Source: Corallincola sp. (GTDB lineage: Bacteria > Pseudomonadota > Gammaproteobacteria > Enterobacterales > Neiellaceae). Taken from it: a stretch of DNA of 5,596 nucleotides. This document shows, piece after piece, positions 1 through 5,596 of this stretch. The stretch's first letter is position 1. Each line of letters begins with the position of its first letter. The stretch spans positions 1 to 5,596 of the forward strand of contig JAGOCY010000121.1 of the NCBI GenBank assembly GCA_017998495.1, given 5' to 3'. The position numbers and the translations under genes were made by a program. The notes beneath the pieces are model-generated. The model searched no databases. It saw only the letters and a program-made list of their open reading frames with translations, and was not told the DNA's origin.

Positions 1-1
1 C

Positions 2-253
2 GTCACTATTGCTGAGTCGCAGCAGGTGAGCCAGCCCAACCCCTTGTCGGAAGGGGAGACGGTGGTGACTCAGCAGAGCATTATCGATGTCACTCGCGAC
101 GACTCACGCATGTTTGTCTTTAACCCGGGCAGCACCCTGGATGACCTAGTGCGCGCCATCAATGCGGTGGGCGCGGCCCCGGGCGATATCGTGGCCATTC
201 TCGAGGCGCTGCGCGAAGCCGGCGCTTTGCGTGGCCAGCTGGTGGTGATCTGA
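2..253 (+). CDS. flgI: Flagellar P-ring protein FlgI, C-terminal fragment (5' end outside window)
   Basis: FlgI is the periplasmic protein that polymerises into the P ring around the distal rod in the peptidoglycan layer, acting as a bushing of the basal body. Only the last 83 residues are present. The frame is open from base 2, before the first ATG, so this is a gene cut by the window edge and not a small separate gene. Recognisable family features are the [20 protein letters not shown] stretch, then [19 protein letters not shown] (about 32 to 50 residues before the end), [18 protein letters not shown], and the hydrophobic end QLVVI, which closely follow the usual FlgI C-terminus. The stop lies 9 bases before flgJ, so the two are almost certainly co-transcribed. 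Identity is confident; nothing can be said about its signal peptide, start or promoter. Confidence 0.95.
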   Translation, partial: VTIAESQQVSQPNPLSEGETVVTQQSIIDVTRDDSRMFVFNPGSTLDDLVRAINAVGAAPGDIVAILEALREAGALRGQLVVI

Positions 254-262
254 GGTCGCGCC

Positions 263-1294
263 ATGAATGACGTGGGCAACGCCAACATCTTCGATCTGAG
301 CCAACTGGACCGTTTGCGCCAGGGGGCTCAACGTCAGGACGGCGACACCTTGAAGCAGGTGGCCCAGCAGTTTGAGTCGCTGTTTATCAAGAGTTGGCTC
401 AAAACCATGCGCGAAGCCAACGAAGTGTTTGAGGCCGGCGAGCCGTTCAACAGCCAGTCGACCAAGTTTTATCAGGGGATGGCGGATGATCAGATGGCGC
501 TGGAGCTGTCGTCATCTGGCGCCTTGGGCTTGGCTGAGCTGATGGTCGCCCAGTTGGCGCCCGATGGCCGCAACCAGTTACCGGCATCGACGGTTCGTGG
601 TGGTATGCCGGGTCTGGCGGCGGCCGCTGCGGCTACCCCGCCGGAGCATATTCCCCAGGTCACCAGCCGTAGCGTCAATCTGCTGGATGAGGCGGTAACG
701 CCGCGCCGCAGCTACGCGAAACCCGCCAGTCGGGAGGTGGCAGATACGACGCCAGTTGCCGCCAAGGCGGCAAAGAGTGACCGCCCGGCAACGGCTCAGC
801 CGATCCTCGATGGCTCGCCCGAGGCCTTTATCGAAGCGGTCAAACCCTATGCCCAGCAGGTGGCAGCCAAACTCGGCATTCCGGTATCGGTCTTGATCGC
901 GCAGGCCGCACTTGAGACCGGCTGGGGGCGCAAGGTGCTGGCTGACGGTAAAGGCGGTAGCAGCCATAACCTGTTCAACATCAAGGCCGATCAGCGCTGG
1001 GATGGGGAGCGTACCCAGGTCACGGCGCTGGAGTTTGAAGGCGGAGTGGCGGTTCAGCGACGCTCCCAGTTCCGGGTTTACCAATCCTTTGCTGAATCCT
1101 TCCAGGATCTTCAGAAATTCCTAGAGAATTCGTCACGTTACGAAAAGGCGATGCGTCAATCTGATGACCCGGCAAAGTTCTTGCATGAGTTGCAGAAGGC
1201 CGGGTACGCGACGGATCCCCTCTACGCCAAGAAGATCCTCGCCGTGCTTGAACGGGTGAGCGCCCACCTCGAGGGAAGCGCCACACCCAAGTAA
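263..1294 (+). CDS. flgJ: FlgJ, rod-assembly protein with C-terminal peptidoglycan hydrolase (glucosaminidase) domain
   Basis: FlgJ is exported to the periplasm, where it scaffolds rod assembly and cuts peptidoglycan so the rod can pass. This is the two-domain form of beta/gammaproteobacteria. The rod-binding domain spans about residues 30-100, with FESLFIKSWLKTMREA at 37-52 and GALGLAELMVAQL at 86-98. A low-complexity Ala/Pro/Thr linker (about 105-180, including a run of Ala at 119-124) joins it to a glucosaminidase domain at about 185-335. The likely catalytic glutamate is E218 in AALETGWG. E257 lies 39 residues on, the spacing of the second acidic residue in Salmonella FlgJ (E184/E223). 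SHNLFNIKA (234-242) and AGYATDPLYAKKI (313-325) are family motifs, with Y315 near the active-site tyrosine. At 343 residues it is longer than Salmonella FlgJ (316), mainly through the linker. The ATG has a weak GAGG-type Shine-Dalgarno sequence overlapping the flgI stop. No signal peptide is seen, as expected for type III export. Confidence 0.96.
   Translation: MNDVGNANIFDLSQLDRLRQGAQRQDGDTLKQVAQQFESLFIKSWLKTMREANEVFEAGEPFNSQSTKFYQGMADDQMALELSSSGALGLAELMVAQLAPDGRNQLPASTVRGGMPGLAAAAAATPPEHIPQVTSRSVNLLDEAVTPRRSYAKPASREVADTTPVAAKAAKSDRPATAQPILDGSPEAFIEAVKPYAQQVAAKLGIPVSVLIAQAALETGWGRKVLADGKGGSSHNLFNIKADQRWDGERTQVTALEFEGGVAVQRRSQFRVYQSFAESFQDLQKFLENSSRYEKAMRQSDDPAKFLHELQKAGYATDPLYAKKILAVLERVSAHLEGSATPK
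1169..1186 (+). promoter_or_regulatory. Possible intragenic sigma-54 promoter for flgKL
   Basis: The sequence CCGGCAAAGTTCTTGCAT has the invariant GG (1171-1172) and GC (1183-1184) exactly 10 bases apart, with GGCA and TTGCA both matching the sigma-54 consensus TGGCACG-N4-TTGCW. Mismatches are the T before GG and two bases after GGCA. It lies inside the flgJ 3' end. The expected start would be near 1196, leaving about 125 bases of leader before the flgK ATG. In Vibrio, flgK is known to have its own sigma-54/FlrC-dependent promoter, which makes this placement plausible. Because it sits in coding sequence it may be chance. Confidence 0.4.
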
Positions 1295-1307
1295 CAGGTG
1301 GCGCTAC

Positions 1308-1315
1308 GGGAGAGG
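1308..1315 (+). promoter_or_regulatory. Ribosome binding site that sets the flgK start
   Basis: GGGAGAGG lies 6 bases before the ATG at 1322. It supports that ATG, which gives the conserved N-terminus MGVDLYQLGVSGL, over the in-frame GTG at 1298. That GTG would lie upstream of this site and would add eight residues (MALRERQV) not expected in FlgK. Confidence 0.85.
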
Positions 1316-1321
1316 CAAGTC

Positions 1322-3286
1322 ATGGGTGTGGATCTCTATCAGCTGGGTGTCAGCGGGCTTATGGCCGCGCAGCAGCAGCTGACCACCACTGGCCACAACA
1401 TCGCCAACGTCAATACCGCTGGCTACAACCGCCAGCGCGCTGAACAGGTGACCACGCCCGCCATCTGGGTCGGTGGCAACTGGTATGGCAGCGGTGTCAA
1501 AGTCGATGATGTGACGCGTATTTTTGACCGTTACGCCTATCGCGAGAGTCTGCTGGCAAAATCGCGGCTGAGTTATGCCGATACTCTGAGCACCAAGCTC
1601 TCAGGTCTAGATTCCACCCTGTCACGCGGCGGCAAGGTGGTGACCGACTCGCTGCAGCAGTTTTACAAGGCGCTCAATGCCGTTGCAGACAAGCCGGGTG
1701 ATACCGGCTTGCGCCAGATCCTGCTGGATAAGAGCAGGGTGCTCTCCAGCGAGATGCAGACCCTGACCAGTACCCTCAGTTCCCAGCGTGAGTTGATCTC
1801 ATCGGAGATCAGCCAGGTGATGACCCGGGTGGGGGAGATCGCCGATGAGATCGCAGCCCTCAACCAAAAGCTGATCGCCAATCAGGGGGTAACTGGGGGC
1901 CAGAATGATCTGCTCGATCAACGGGATCGATTGCTGACCGAGCTGTCTGAATATGTCTCTGTTTCCAGCTATGAGCATCCATCGGGTGCCATTTCGGTGT
2001 TTATTGGTCAGGGCCAGACGCTGGTTACCGAGGTGACGGCGCTGGATACCCAGACTGTGCCCGGCGATCCCGACCCGCTGATGACCGAAGTGGTACTGAC
2101 CAACAGGGGGGCGCTGGTCCAGCTGGACGAAAGCAGCCTGGGTGGCAAGCTGGGGGCGCTGTTTGCCTATCGCGATGACTACCTCAAACAGTCGCTGGCC
2201 GAGCTGGATCTGGTGGCCATGGGCATTACCGAGACCATCAATGATCAGCAGGCGCGTGGCCTCGATCTGAACGGCCTGGCGGGGGCCAACCTGTTTGCGG
2301 ACATCAATGGCACCAGCAGCCAGCAGGCGCGCATGCTGGCACGCAGCGGCAACAGCGGCACTCTGGTCGGCGAGATCCGGATTGATGCCGTTGGCGACCT
2401 GACGGGCAGTGATTATCGCGTCGATTACAACGGCAGCGATTACATCCTCACCAACCTGACCAGCGGTGCGGCCACGACGTTGGGTGCGCCGGGTGCAGGA
2501 CCATTTGCCACCGCTGATGGCTTCACCTTTGTTGAGGCCAGCGGTGCGCCTGCGGCGGGTGATAGCTGGATCGTGCGCCCAACCCGTAACGGTGTGGCCA
2601 ACTTCAAGGTGGAGTTGCAACAGGCCAGCGGCATCGCCGCCGCCACGCCGGTGGCAGTGGTGGCCTCGACCAATAACGTCAGCAGTGGTCGGGTCGAGAT
2701 CGCCCAGATCAATGATCCGGTAGCGGCCCGGGCGCTGACCAACATGCGGCTGGAGGTGCTCGAAGACCCGCCCGGCACTTTCACCTACACCCTCTATGAC
2801 AGCAGTAATGCGGTGATGGGAACCGGTGCCTACACCCCTCCCGAACAGACCATTGACGTACCTCCGGCGCCGGCCGCTGCGGCCTTCTCGCTCAAGATCA
2901 GTGGTCAGCCCTCAGGTCAGGCGCCGTTCGCCCCTGAGCGCTTCGATATCCGCGATGCCTTTGGTGTGGGCAACGGTGACAACGCGCTGAAGCTGGCGGC
3001 CAGCCAATCCCTGCGGGTGCTCAAAGGTGGCCAGTTCGCATTTAACGAAGCGATCACGGCCAATGCCAACCTGATCGGGGCGCAGGCGTCGTCAGCCGAG
3101 GCGAGCTTCAAGAGTGCCAGTGTTATGAACGATCAGGCCGTGGCGCGGATCGCCTCGGCTTCGGGCGTCAACCTCGATGAGGAGGCGGCCAATCTGCTGC
3201 GCTTTCAGCAGGCCTATCAGGCGTCGGCACGCATAGTGTCGGTGGCCCAGACCCTGTTCGACACCATTCTGCAATCCGTGCGATGA
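1322..3286 (+). CDS. flgK: Flagellar hook-associated protein 1 (FlgK/HAP1)
   Basis: FlgK is exported and forms the first of the two rings joining hook to filament. The start at 1322 gives 654 residues. The N-terminal coiled-coil D0 segment is classical: LYQLGVSGLMAAQQQLTTTG (5-24) and HNIANVNTAGYNRQR (25-39), the rod/hook-family signature. Conserved internal motifs include NDLLDQRDRLLTELS (195-209) and NDQQARGLDLNG (307-318). The C-terminal D0 helix contains VNLDEEAANLLRFQQAYQASARI (616-638) and ends LFDTILQSVR. The protein is about 100 residues longer than Salmonella FlgK (553). The extra length is in a Gly/Ala/Thr/Asp-rich beta-type centre at about 345-545, probably surface-exposed, as in the longer Pseudomonas and Vibrio forms. 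flgL follows after 9 bases, so the pair is translationally close. It may be read through from flgJ, or from the possible sigma-54 site inside flgJ. Confidence 0.96.
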   Translation: MGVDLYQLGVSGLMAAQQQLTTTGHNIANVNTAGYNRQRAEQVTTPAIWVGGNWYGSGVKVDDVTRIFDRYAYRESLLAKSRLSYADTLSTKLSGLDSTLSRGGKVVTDSLQQFYKALNAVADKPGDTGLRQILLDKSRVLSSEMQTLTSTLSSQRELISSEISQVMTRVGEIADEIAALNQKLIANQGVTGGQNDLLDQRDRLLTELSEYVSVSSYEHPSGAISVFIGQGQTLVTEVTALDTQTVPGDPDPLMTEVVLTNRGALVQLDESSLGGKLGALFAYRDDYLKQSLAELDLVAMGITETINDQQARGLDLNGLAGANLFADINGTSSQQARMLARSGNSGTLVGEIRIDAVGDLTGSDYRVDYNGSDYILTNLTSGAATTLGAPGAGPFATADGFTFVEASGAPAAGDSWIVRPTRNGVANFKVELQQASGIAAATPVAVVASTNNVSSGRVEIAQINDPVAARALTNMRLEVLEDPPGTFTYTLYDSSNAVMGTGAYTPPEQTIDVPPAPAAAAFSLKISGQPSGQAPFAPERFDIRDAFGVGNGDNALKLAASQSLRVLKGGQFAFNEAITANANLIGAQASSAEASFKSASVMNDQAVARIASASGVNLDEEAANLLRFQQAYQASARIVSVAQTLFDTILQSVR

Positions 3287-3291
3287 GGTAA
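3284..3291 (+). promoter_or_regulatory. flgL ribosome binding site overlapping the flgK stop codon
   Basis: TGAGGTAA contains the flgK stop TGA and a good GAGGT Shine-Dalgarno core, 4 to 6 bases before the flgL ATG at 3296. Ribosomes ending flgK would be placed on the flgL start. This points to translational coupling and a fixed FlgK:FlgL ratio. Confidence 0.75.
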
Positions 3292-3295
3292 CACC

Positions 3296-4516
3296 ATGCG
3301 TGTTTCAACCTTCCAGTTCTACCAGACCAATTCGGCCAACATTGGCCGCAAGGCGGCAGAGCTGACGGCCCAGTCACCCTATATCTCCGACGACAAACGG
3401 GTGCTAACCGCCAAGGATGATCCTGTGGCTAACGGCACCATCTCCGGCATCAAGGAAGAGCTGGTGCGGCTGGAGCAATACAACCGCAACATCGATTCAG
3501 CCGAGGCCAGCAATGCCCTGGGTGAAACCGTGTTTGCCAGTGTCGAAAATCTGTTGATGCGGGTTCAGGTGTTGGCTATCGAGGCCAATAACGGCGCCAA
3601 TAGCCAGGATGACATGCTGGCCATTGCCACTGAGCTCAAAGGGGCTTATGACGAACTGGTCAGCCTGGCCAACACCCGTGATGAATCCGGTAACTACATC
3701 TTTGCCGGCTACCAGACCGACAAGCAGCCGTTTCTGGTCGGCGGTGATGGTTCGGTGAGCTATCAGGGTGACTACGGCGAGCGGCGGCTACAGGTCGGAG
3801 GCGGCGTCTACGTCGCCACCAGCCAGGCAGGCGACTCGATCTTTCTCAAGGCGCCCAACGCCATCGGCGATTTTTTGCCGAGCTATGCCACCAACGCCGG
3901 CGGCATCAGCGTGCGTAAGGCGGAGATCGTCAACCCCGGCAGCTATAACGCGGTTGGGGTGCCACCTGATTACAACTTCAGCTTCACCGATGCCGACAGC
4001 AACGGTGTCATGGAGTTGACGGTAACCGACAGCACGTCCACGACGGTCTTTTCGACGGCCGCTTATACCCCCGGGCAAACCATTGCCTTTAACGGCATTG
4101 AAGTGTCGCTTGACGGCAACCCCTTGCCGGGCGACAGCCTGAGTCTGACGCCGGGGCAGGAGGTCAGCATCTTCGAGACCATGCAGAGCCTGATTGGCTG
4201 GGTGGAAACCAGCCGCGTCAGCGGCACTCGTGAGCAGAACGGCGTGAATTATGGCCAGTACCTGTCGCAGCTCAACGCCAGCCTGACCCATATCACCACT
4301 CGCCGCGCCGAGGTGGGCTCAAGGCTAAATACCCTTGAGCGCCAGACCAATCTCAACGATGACCTGGCACTCACCCTCAACGAATCCAAAGGCAAGCTTG
4401 AAGACCTCGATTATGCCAAGGCGGTGGCGGAGTTCGAGCAGGCCAAGCTGGCCTTGCAGGCCTCCCAGCAGACCTTTATCCAGCTACAGGGGTTGACCCT
4501 GTTCAATTATTTGTAA
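3296..4516 (+). CDS. flgL: Flagellar hook-associated protein 3 (FlgL/HAP3)
   Basis: FlgL forms the second junction ring, between FlgK and the flagellin filament. The 406-residue product has the flagellin-like N-terminal coiled-coil region: MRVSTFQFYQTNSANI, then KRVLTAKDDPVA (34-45), and VENLLMRVQVLAIEANNG (83-100). It also has the FlgL hallmark SGNYIFAGYQTDKQPF (131-146). The C-terminal helix, about 345-406, contains LEDLDYAKAVAEFEQAKLALQASQQTF and ends LQGLTLFNYL, as usual for the family. It is longer than Salmonella FlgL (317). The additional sequence is a beta-rich insert at about 205-290 (NPGSYNAVG, then AAYTPGQTIAFNGIEV at 255-270, then LPGDSLSLTPG). Immediately before KRV this protein has SDD where many relatives have SSG or ASG, a small variation. 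It is the last gene of the flgKL pair, and a 125-base gap follows. Confidence 0.95.
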   Translation: MRVSTFQFYQTNSANIGRKAAELTAQSPYISDDKRVLTAKDDPVANGTISGIKEELVRLEQYNRNIDSAEASNALGETVFASVENLLMRVQVLAIEANNGANSQDDMLAIATELKGAYDELVSLANTRDESGNYIFAGYQTDKQPFLVGGDGSVSYQGDYGERRLQVGGGVYVATSQAGDSIFLKAPNAIGDFLPSYATNAGGISVRKAEIVNPGSYNAVGVPPDYNFSFTDADSNGVMELTVTDSTSTTVFSTAAYTPGQTIAFNGIEVSLDGNPLPGDSLSLTPGQEVSIFETMQSLIGWVETSRVSGTREQNGVNYGQYLSQLNASLTHITTRRAEVGSRLNTLERQTNLNDDLALTLNESKGKLEDLDYAKAVAEFEQAKLALQASQQTFIQLQGLTLFNYL

Positions 4517-4517
4517 G

Positions 4518-4534
4518 TTGGCACGGACTTTGAA
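4518..4534 (+). promoter_or_regulatory. Putative sigma-54 (RpoN) promoter of the flagellin gene
   Basis: TTGGCACGGACTTTGAA begins 2 bases after the flgL stop. TGGCACG at 4519-4525 matches the -24 consensus perfectly. After the required 4-base spacer comes TTGA instead of TTGC, so the -12 GC is GA. GG and GA are 10 bases apart, the correct register. The start would be near 4545, giving a leader of about 97 bases. The promoter of Vibrio cholerae flaA, the flagellin needed for filament formation, is also sigma-54 dependent. The -12 mismatch lowers certainty. Confidence 0.6.
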
Positions 4535-4547
4535 TGTCAAGGGTGAC

Positions 4548-4568
4548 CTTTTGACGCGCCGTCAAAAG
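4548..4568 (+). repeat. Perfect 9-bp-arm inverted repeat in the flagellin leader; possible activator site
   Basis: CTTTTGACG (4548-4556) and CGTCAAAAG (4560-4568) are exact reverse complements separated by CGC. A further GTCA-N4-TGAC inverted pair lies just upstream at 4536-4547. The palindrome falls at about +3 to +23 relative to the predicted sigma-54 start. In Vibrio cholerae the FlrC activator binds the flaA promoter downstream of its start, so this may be the binding site of an FlrC-like activator. No run of T follows, so it is not an intrinsic terminator for flgL. An RNA hairpin in the 5' leader is an alternative. Confidence 0.55.
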
Positions 4569-4625
4569 CGCAACGAAAACAGTGGTCCAGATTGCTGAGT
4601 AAGCACAGGGCCCGCACTTTGAGAT

Positions 4626-4634
4626 AAAGAGGAG
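4626..4634 (+). promoter_or_regulatory. Strong ribosome binding site of the flagellin gene
   Basis: AAAGAGGAG sits 7 bases before the ATG at 4642. It is the strongest Shine-Dalgarno sequence in the window, fitting the very high output needed for flagellin, and it fixes the start codon. Confidence 0.85.
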
Positions 4635-4641
4635 CTATCCC

Positions 4642-5463
4642 ATGGGGCTTTATGTCAACACCAACGTGGCCTCGCTGAACTCGCAACGGAACCTGTCGAA
4701 GGCCACCGACTCGTTGCAGACCTCGTTTCAGCGACTGTCGTCAGGCTTGCGCGTTAACAGCGCCAAGGATGACGCAGCAGGCTTGCAGATCGCCAGCCGT
4801 CTGACCTCCCAGATCAACGGTCTTAACCAGGCTGCCCGTAACGCCAACGATGGTATTTCGCTGGCGCAGACCGCTGAAGGGGCGCTGGATGAAACCACCT
4901 CTATGTTGCAGCGCATCCGGGTACTGGCCATCCAGTCTGCCAACGGTTCCAACAATGTTAATGACAGGGCTGCTCTGCAGAAGGAAGTGGCAGAACTGAA
5001 ACTTGAAATCGACCGTGTCTCAGGAAAGACAACTTTTGGTGGTACTTTTCTGCTGCGAGGAACGTTCAACACAGGCTTCCAGATTGGTCCCGATGCCAAC
5101 ACCACGATTAGCGTTGCCATCGCCACTTCGATGGGGACGAACGGTTTGGGGATTGCGGCGCTGAACATCAGTACTTCATCCAGTGCACAACTCGCGATCA
5201 GCTCGATTGACTCGGCGCTAGCCACAGTTAACAAGGTGCGTGCGGATCTGGGCGCCAAGCAGAACCGCTTCAGTTCGACCATCCGCAACTTGCAGAGCAT
5301 CAGTGAAAATGTCTCGGCCTCGCGTTCGCGCATCATGGATGCTGACTTCGCTGCCGAATCAGCCGCGCTGGCCCGTAACCAGGTACTGCAGCAGGCCGCA
5401 ACCTCAATGCTGACTCAGGCTAACCAGCAACCGCAGATTGCGCTGTCGCTGCTGCAAGGCTAA
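4642..5463 (+). CDS. Flagellin, short polar-type filament subunit
   Basis: This is the filament subunit, secreted through the flagellar channel and polymerised on FlgL under the cap. The N-terminal D0/D1 region contains [38 protein letters not shown] (32-51), [16 protein letters not shown] (67-82) and [17 protein letters not shown] (89-105). The C-terminal D1/D0 region contains [14 protein letters not shown] (203-216), [18 protein letters not shown] (222-239) and ends [12 protein letters not shown]. Only about 40 to 50 residues (about 145-190) separate the two conserved regions, so the outer D2/D3 domains are essentially absent. Q90, R91, L95 and E115 align with Salmonella Q89, R90, L94 and E114, important for TLR5 recognition; the alignment was done by eye. 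Where relatives usually read FxGTKLLDG this protein reads FGGTFLLRG (132-140). It has its own leader and terminator, so it is probably a single-gene unit. It resembles Aeromonas FlaA-type proteins; which paralogue it is cannot be decided here. Confidence 0.96.
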   Translation: MGLYVNTNVASLNSQRNLSKATDSLQTSFQRLSSGLRVNSAKDDAAGLQIASRLTSQINGLNQAARNANDGISLAQTAEGALDETTSMLQRIRVLAIQSANGSNNVNDRAALQKEVAELKLEIDRVSGKTTFGGTFLLRGTFNTGFQIGPDANTTISVAIATSMGTNGLGIAALNISTSSSAQLAISSIDSALATVNKVRADLGAKQNRFSSTIRNLQSISENVSASRSRIMDADFAAESAALARNQVLQQAATSMLTQANQQPQIALSLLQG

Positions 5464-5488
5464 ATCCATATTTGATTCAGTTGGTTAT

Positions 5489-5519
5489 GGGGCTCCCTTA
5501 AGGAGCCCCAAAATTTTTT
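5489..5519 (+). terminator. Rho-independent terminator of the flagellin gene
   Basis: GGGGCTCC (5489-5496) pairs perfectly with GGAGCCCC (5502-5509) around a CTTAA loop. Four A and then six T (5514-5519) follow. It lies 25 bases after the flagellin stop. The GC-rich 8-bp stem with a T run is a textbook intrinsic terminator. It isolates the flagellin from the downstream unit. Confidence 0.93.
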
Positions 5520-5530
5520 GGTAAAGACCC

Positions 5531-5557
5531 TAAAGGAAAATGGCTAGGGGCCGATAC
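5531..5557 (+). promoter_or_regulatory. Sigma-28 (FliA) promoter for the next gene
   Basis: TAAA (5531-5534), exactly 15 bases, then GCCGATAC (5550-5557) match the flagellar sigma-28 consensus TAAA-N15-GCCGATAA at 11 of 12 defined positions. It lies just after the flagellin terminator and points out of the window. It should drive a late flagellar gene, most likely another flagellin (inference from context). The expected start is about 5562-5565. Confidence 0.85.
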
Positions 5558-5559
5558 AA

Positions 5560-5579
5560 GGGGTAAGGGTGATTACCCC
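5560..5579 (+). repeat. Perfect 7-bp-arm inverted repeat at the expected 5' end of the sigma-28 transcript
   Basis: GGGGTAA (5560-5566) and TTACCCC (5573-5579) are exact reverse complements around GGGTGA. The repeat overlaps the predicted sigma-28 start, so it would form a hairpin at or within a few bases of the mRNA 5' end if transcription begins near 5560. If the start is a few bases later, the outer pairs would be lost. It could stabilise the message or bind a regulator; no T run follows, so it is not a terminator. Confidence 0.5.
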
Positions 5580-5596
5580 GGCTCACAAACCAAGAC

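Noticed and set aside
608..620. GGCCGCTGCGGC repeated in flgJ (about 609) and flgK (about 2873)
   Set aside because: Both encode short alanine runs with common GC-rich codons; no longer repeat surrounds them.
1298..1321. Upstream GTG start for FlgK, adding eight residues (MALRERQV)
   Set aside because: The GGGAGAGG ribosome site lies inside this extension and points to the ATG at 1322, where the conserved FlgK N-terminus begins.
1558..1584. Sigma-28-like AAAA-N15-GCCGATAC inside flgK
   Set aside because: It is well spaced, but lies early in the flgK coding region, with the next start codon in the unit 1.7 kb away. The bases simply encode LAKSRLSYADT. The -35 has A for the first T. Probably chance.
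1799..2620. Long antisense open frame opposite flgK (273 codons), and similar frames opposite flgJ (578-1084), flgL (3788-4291) and the flagellin (4728-5336)
   Set aside because: They are shadows of GC-rich genes: no recognisable domains, no ribosome sites, and each is fully covered by a well-identified gene on the + strand.
4548..4568. Palindrome as an intrinsic terminator for flgL
   Set aside because: The stem is only moderately GC-rich and no T run follows it on either strand.
4551..4579. TTGACG as a sigma-70 -35 box
   Set aside because: Seventeen bases on there is CGAAAA, not a TATAAT-like box. TTGACG is better explained as an arm of the palindrome.
4600..4627. Sigma-28-like TAAG-N16-TGAGATAA just before the flagellin ATG
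   Set aside because: Spacing is 16, not 15, and several -10 bases mismatch. The start would fall at or after the Shine-Dalgarno sequence, leaving an untranslatable leader.

Overview
The window is a late segment of a polar-type flagellar locus from a GC-rich gammaproteobacterium (about 60 percent GC by eye). All genes lie on the + strand in the order flgI (3' end only) - flgJ - flgK - flgL - flagellin. The flagellin starts [17 protein letters not shown] and ends ALSLLQG. This resembles polar flagellins of Aeromonas and its relatives, so an Aeromonadales-like host is my best guess; the order itself is shared by many gammaproteobacteria.

Layout: 2-253 is the C-terminus of the P-ring protein FlgI. 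263-1294 is FlgJ, a rod-assembly domain fused to a peptidoglycan hydrolase. 1322-3286 is FlgK (HAP1) and 3296-4516 is FlgL (HAP3), the two hook-filament junction proteins. 4517-4641 is a 125-base regulatory gap with a sigma-54-like promoter and a 9-bp-arm palindrome. 4642-5463 is a short flagellin of 273 residues, followed by a strong intrinsic terminator at 5489-5519. The last 77 bases hold a near-consensus sigma-28 (FliA) promoter at 5531-5557 and a 7-bp-arm inverted repeat at its expected transcription start. These probably serve a gene beyond the window, plausibly a second flagellin.

The gene products act in succession. FlgI forms the P ring around the rod, FlgJ assembles the rod and opens the peptidoglycan, FlgK and FlgL build the adaptor between hook and filament, and flagellin polymerises on top. 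flgI-flgJ and flgK-flgL are tightly spaced and look co-transcribed. A possible internal sigma-54 promoter in the 3' end of flgJ could drive flgKL separately. A sigma-54-like promoter on the first flagellin and a sigma-28 promoter on the next unit would match the tiered control known for Vibrio-type polar flagella.

No mobile element, CRISPR array, RNA gene or undescribed system is visible. The points of interest are regulatory sites, a beta-rich module that seems to recur in FlgK and FlgL, and a flagellin with an atypical motif in a locally AT-richer stretch.
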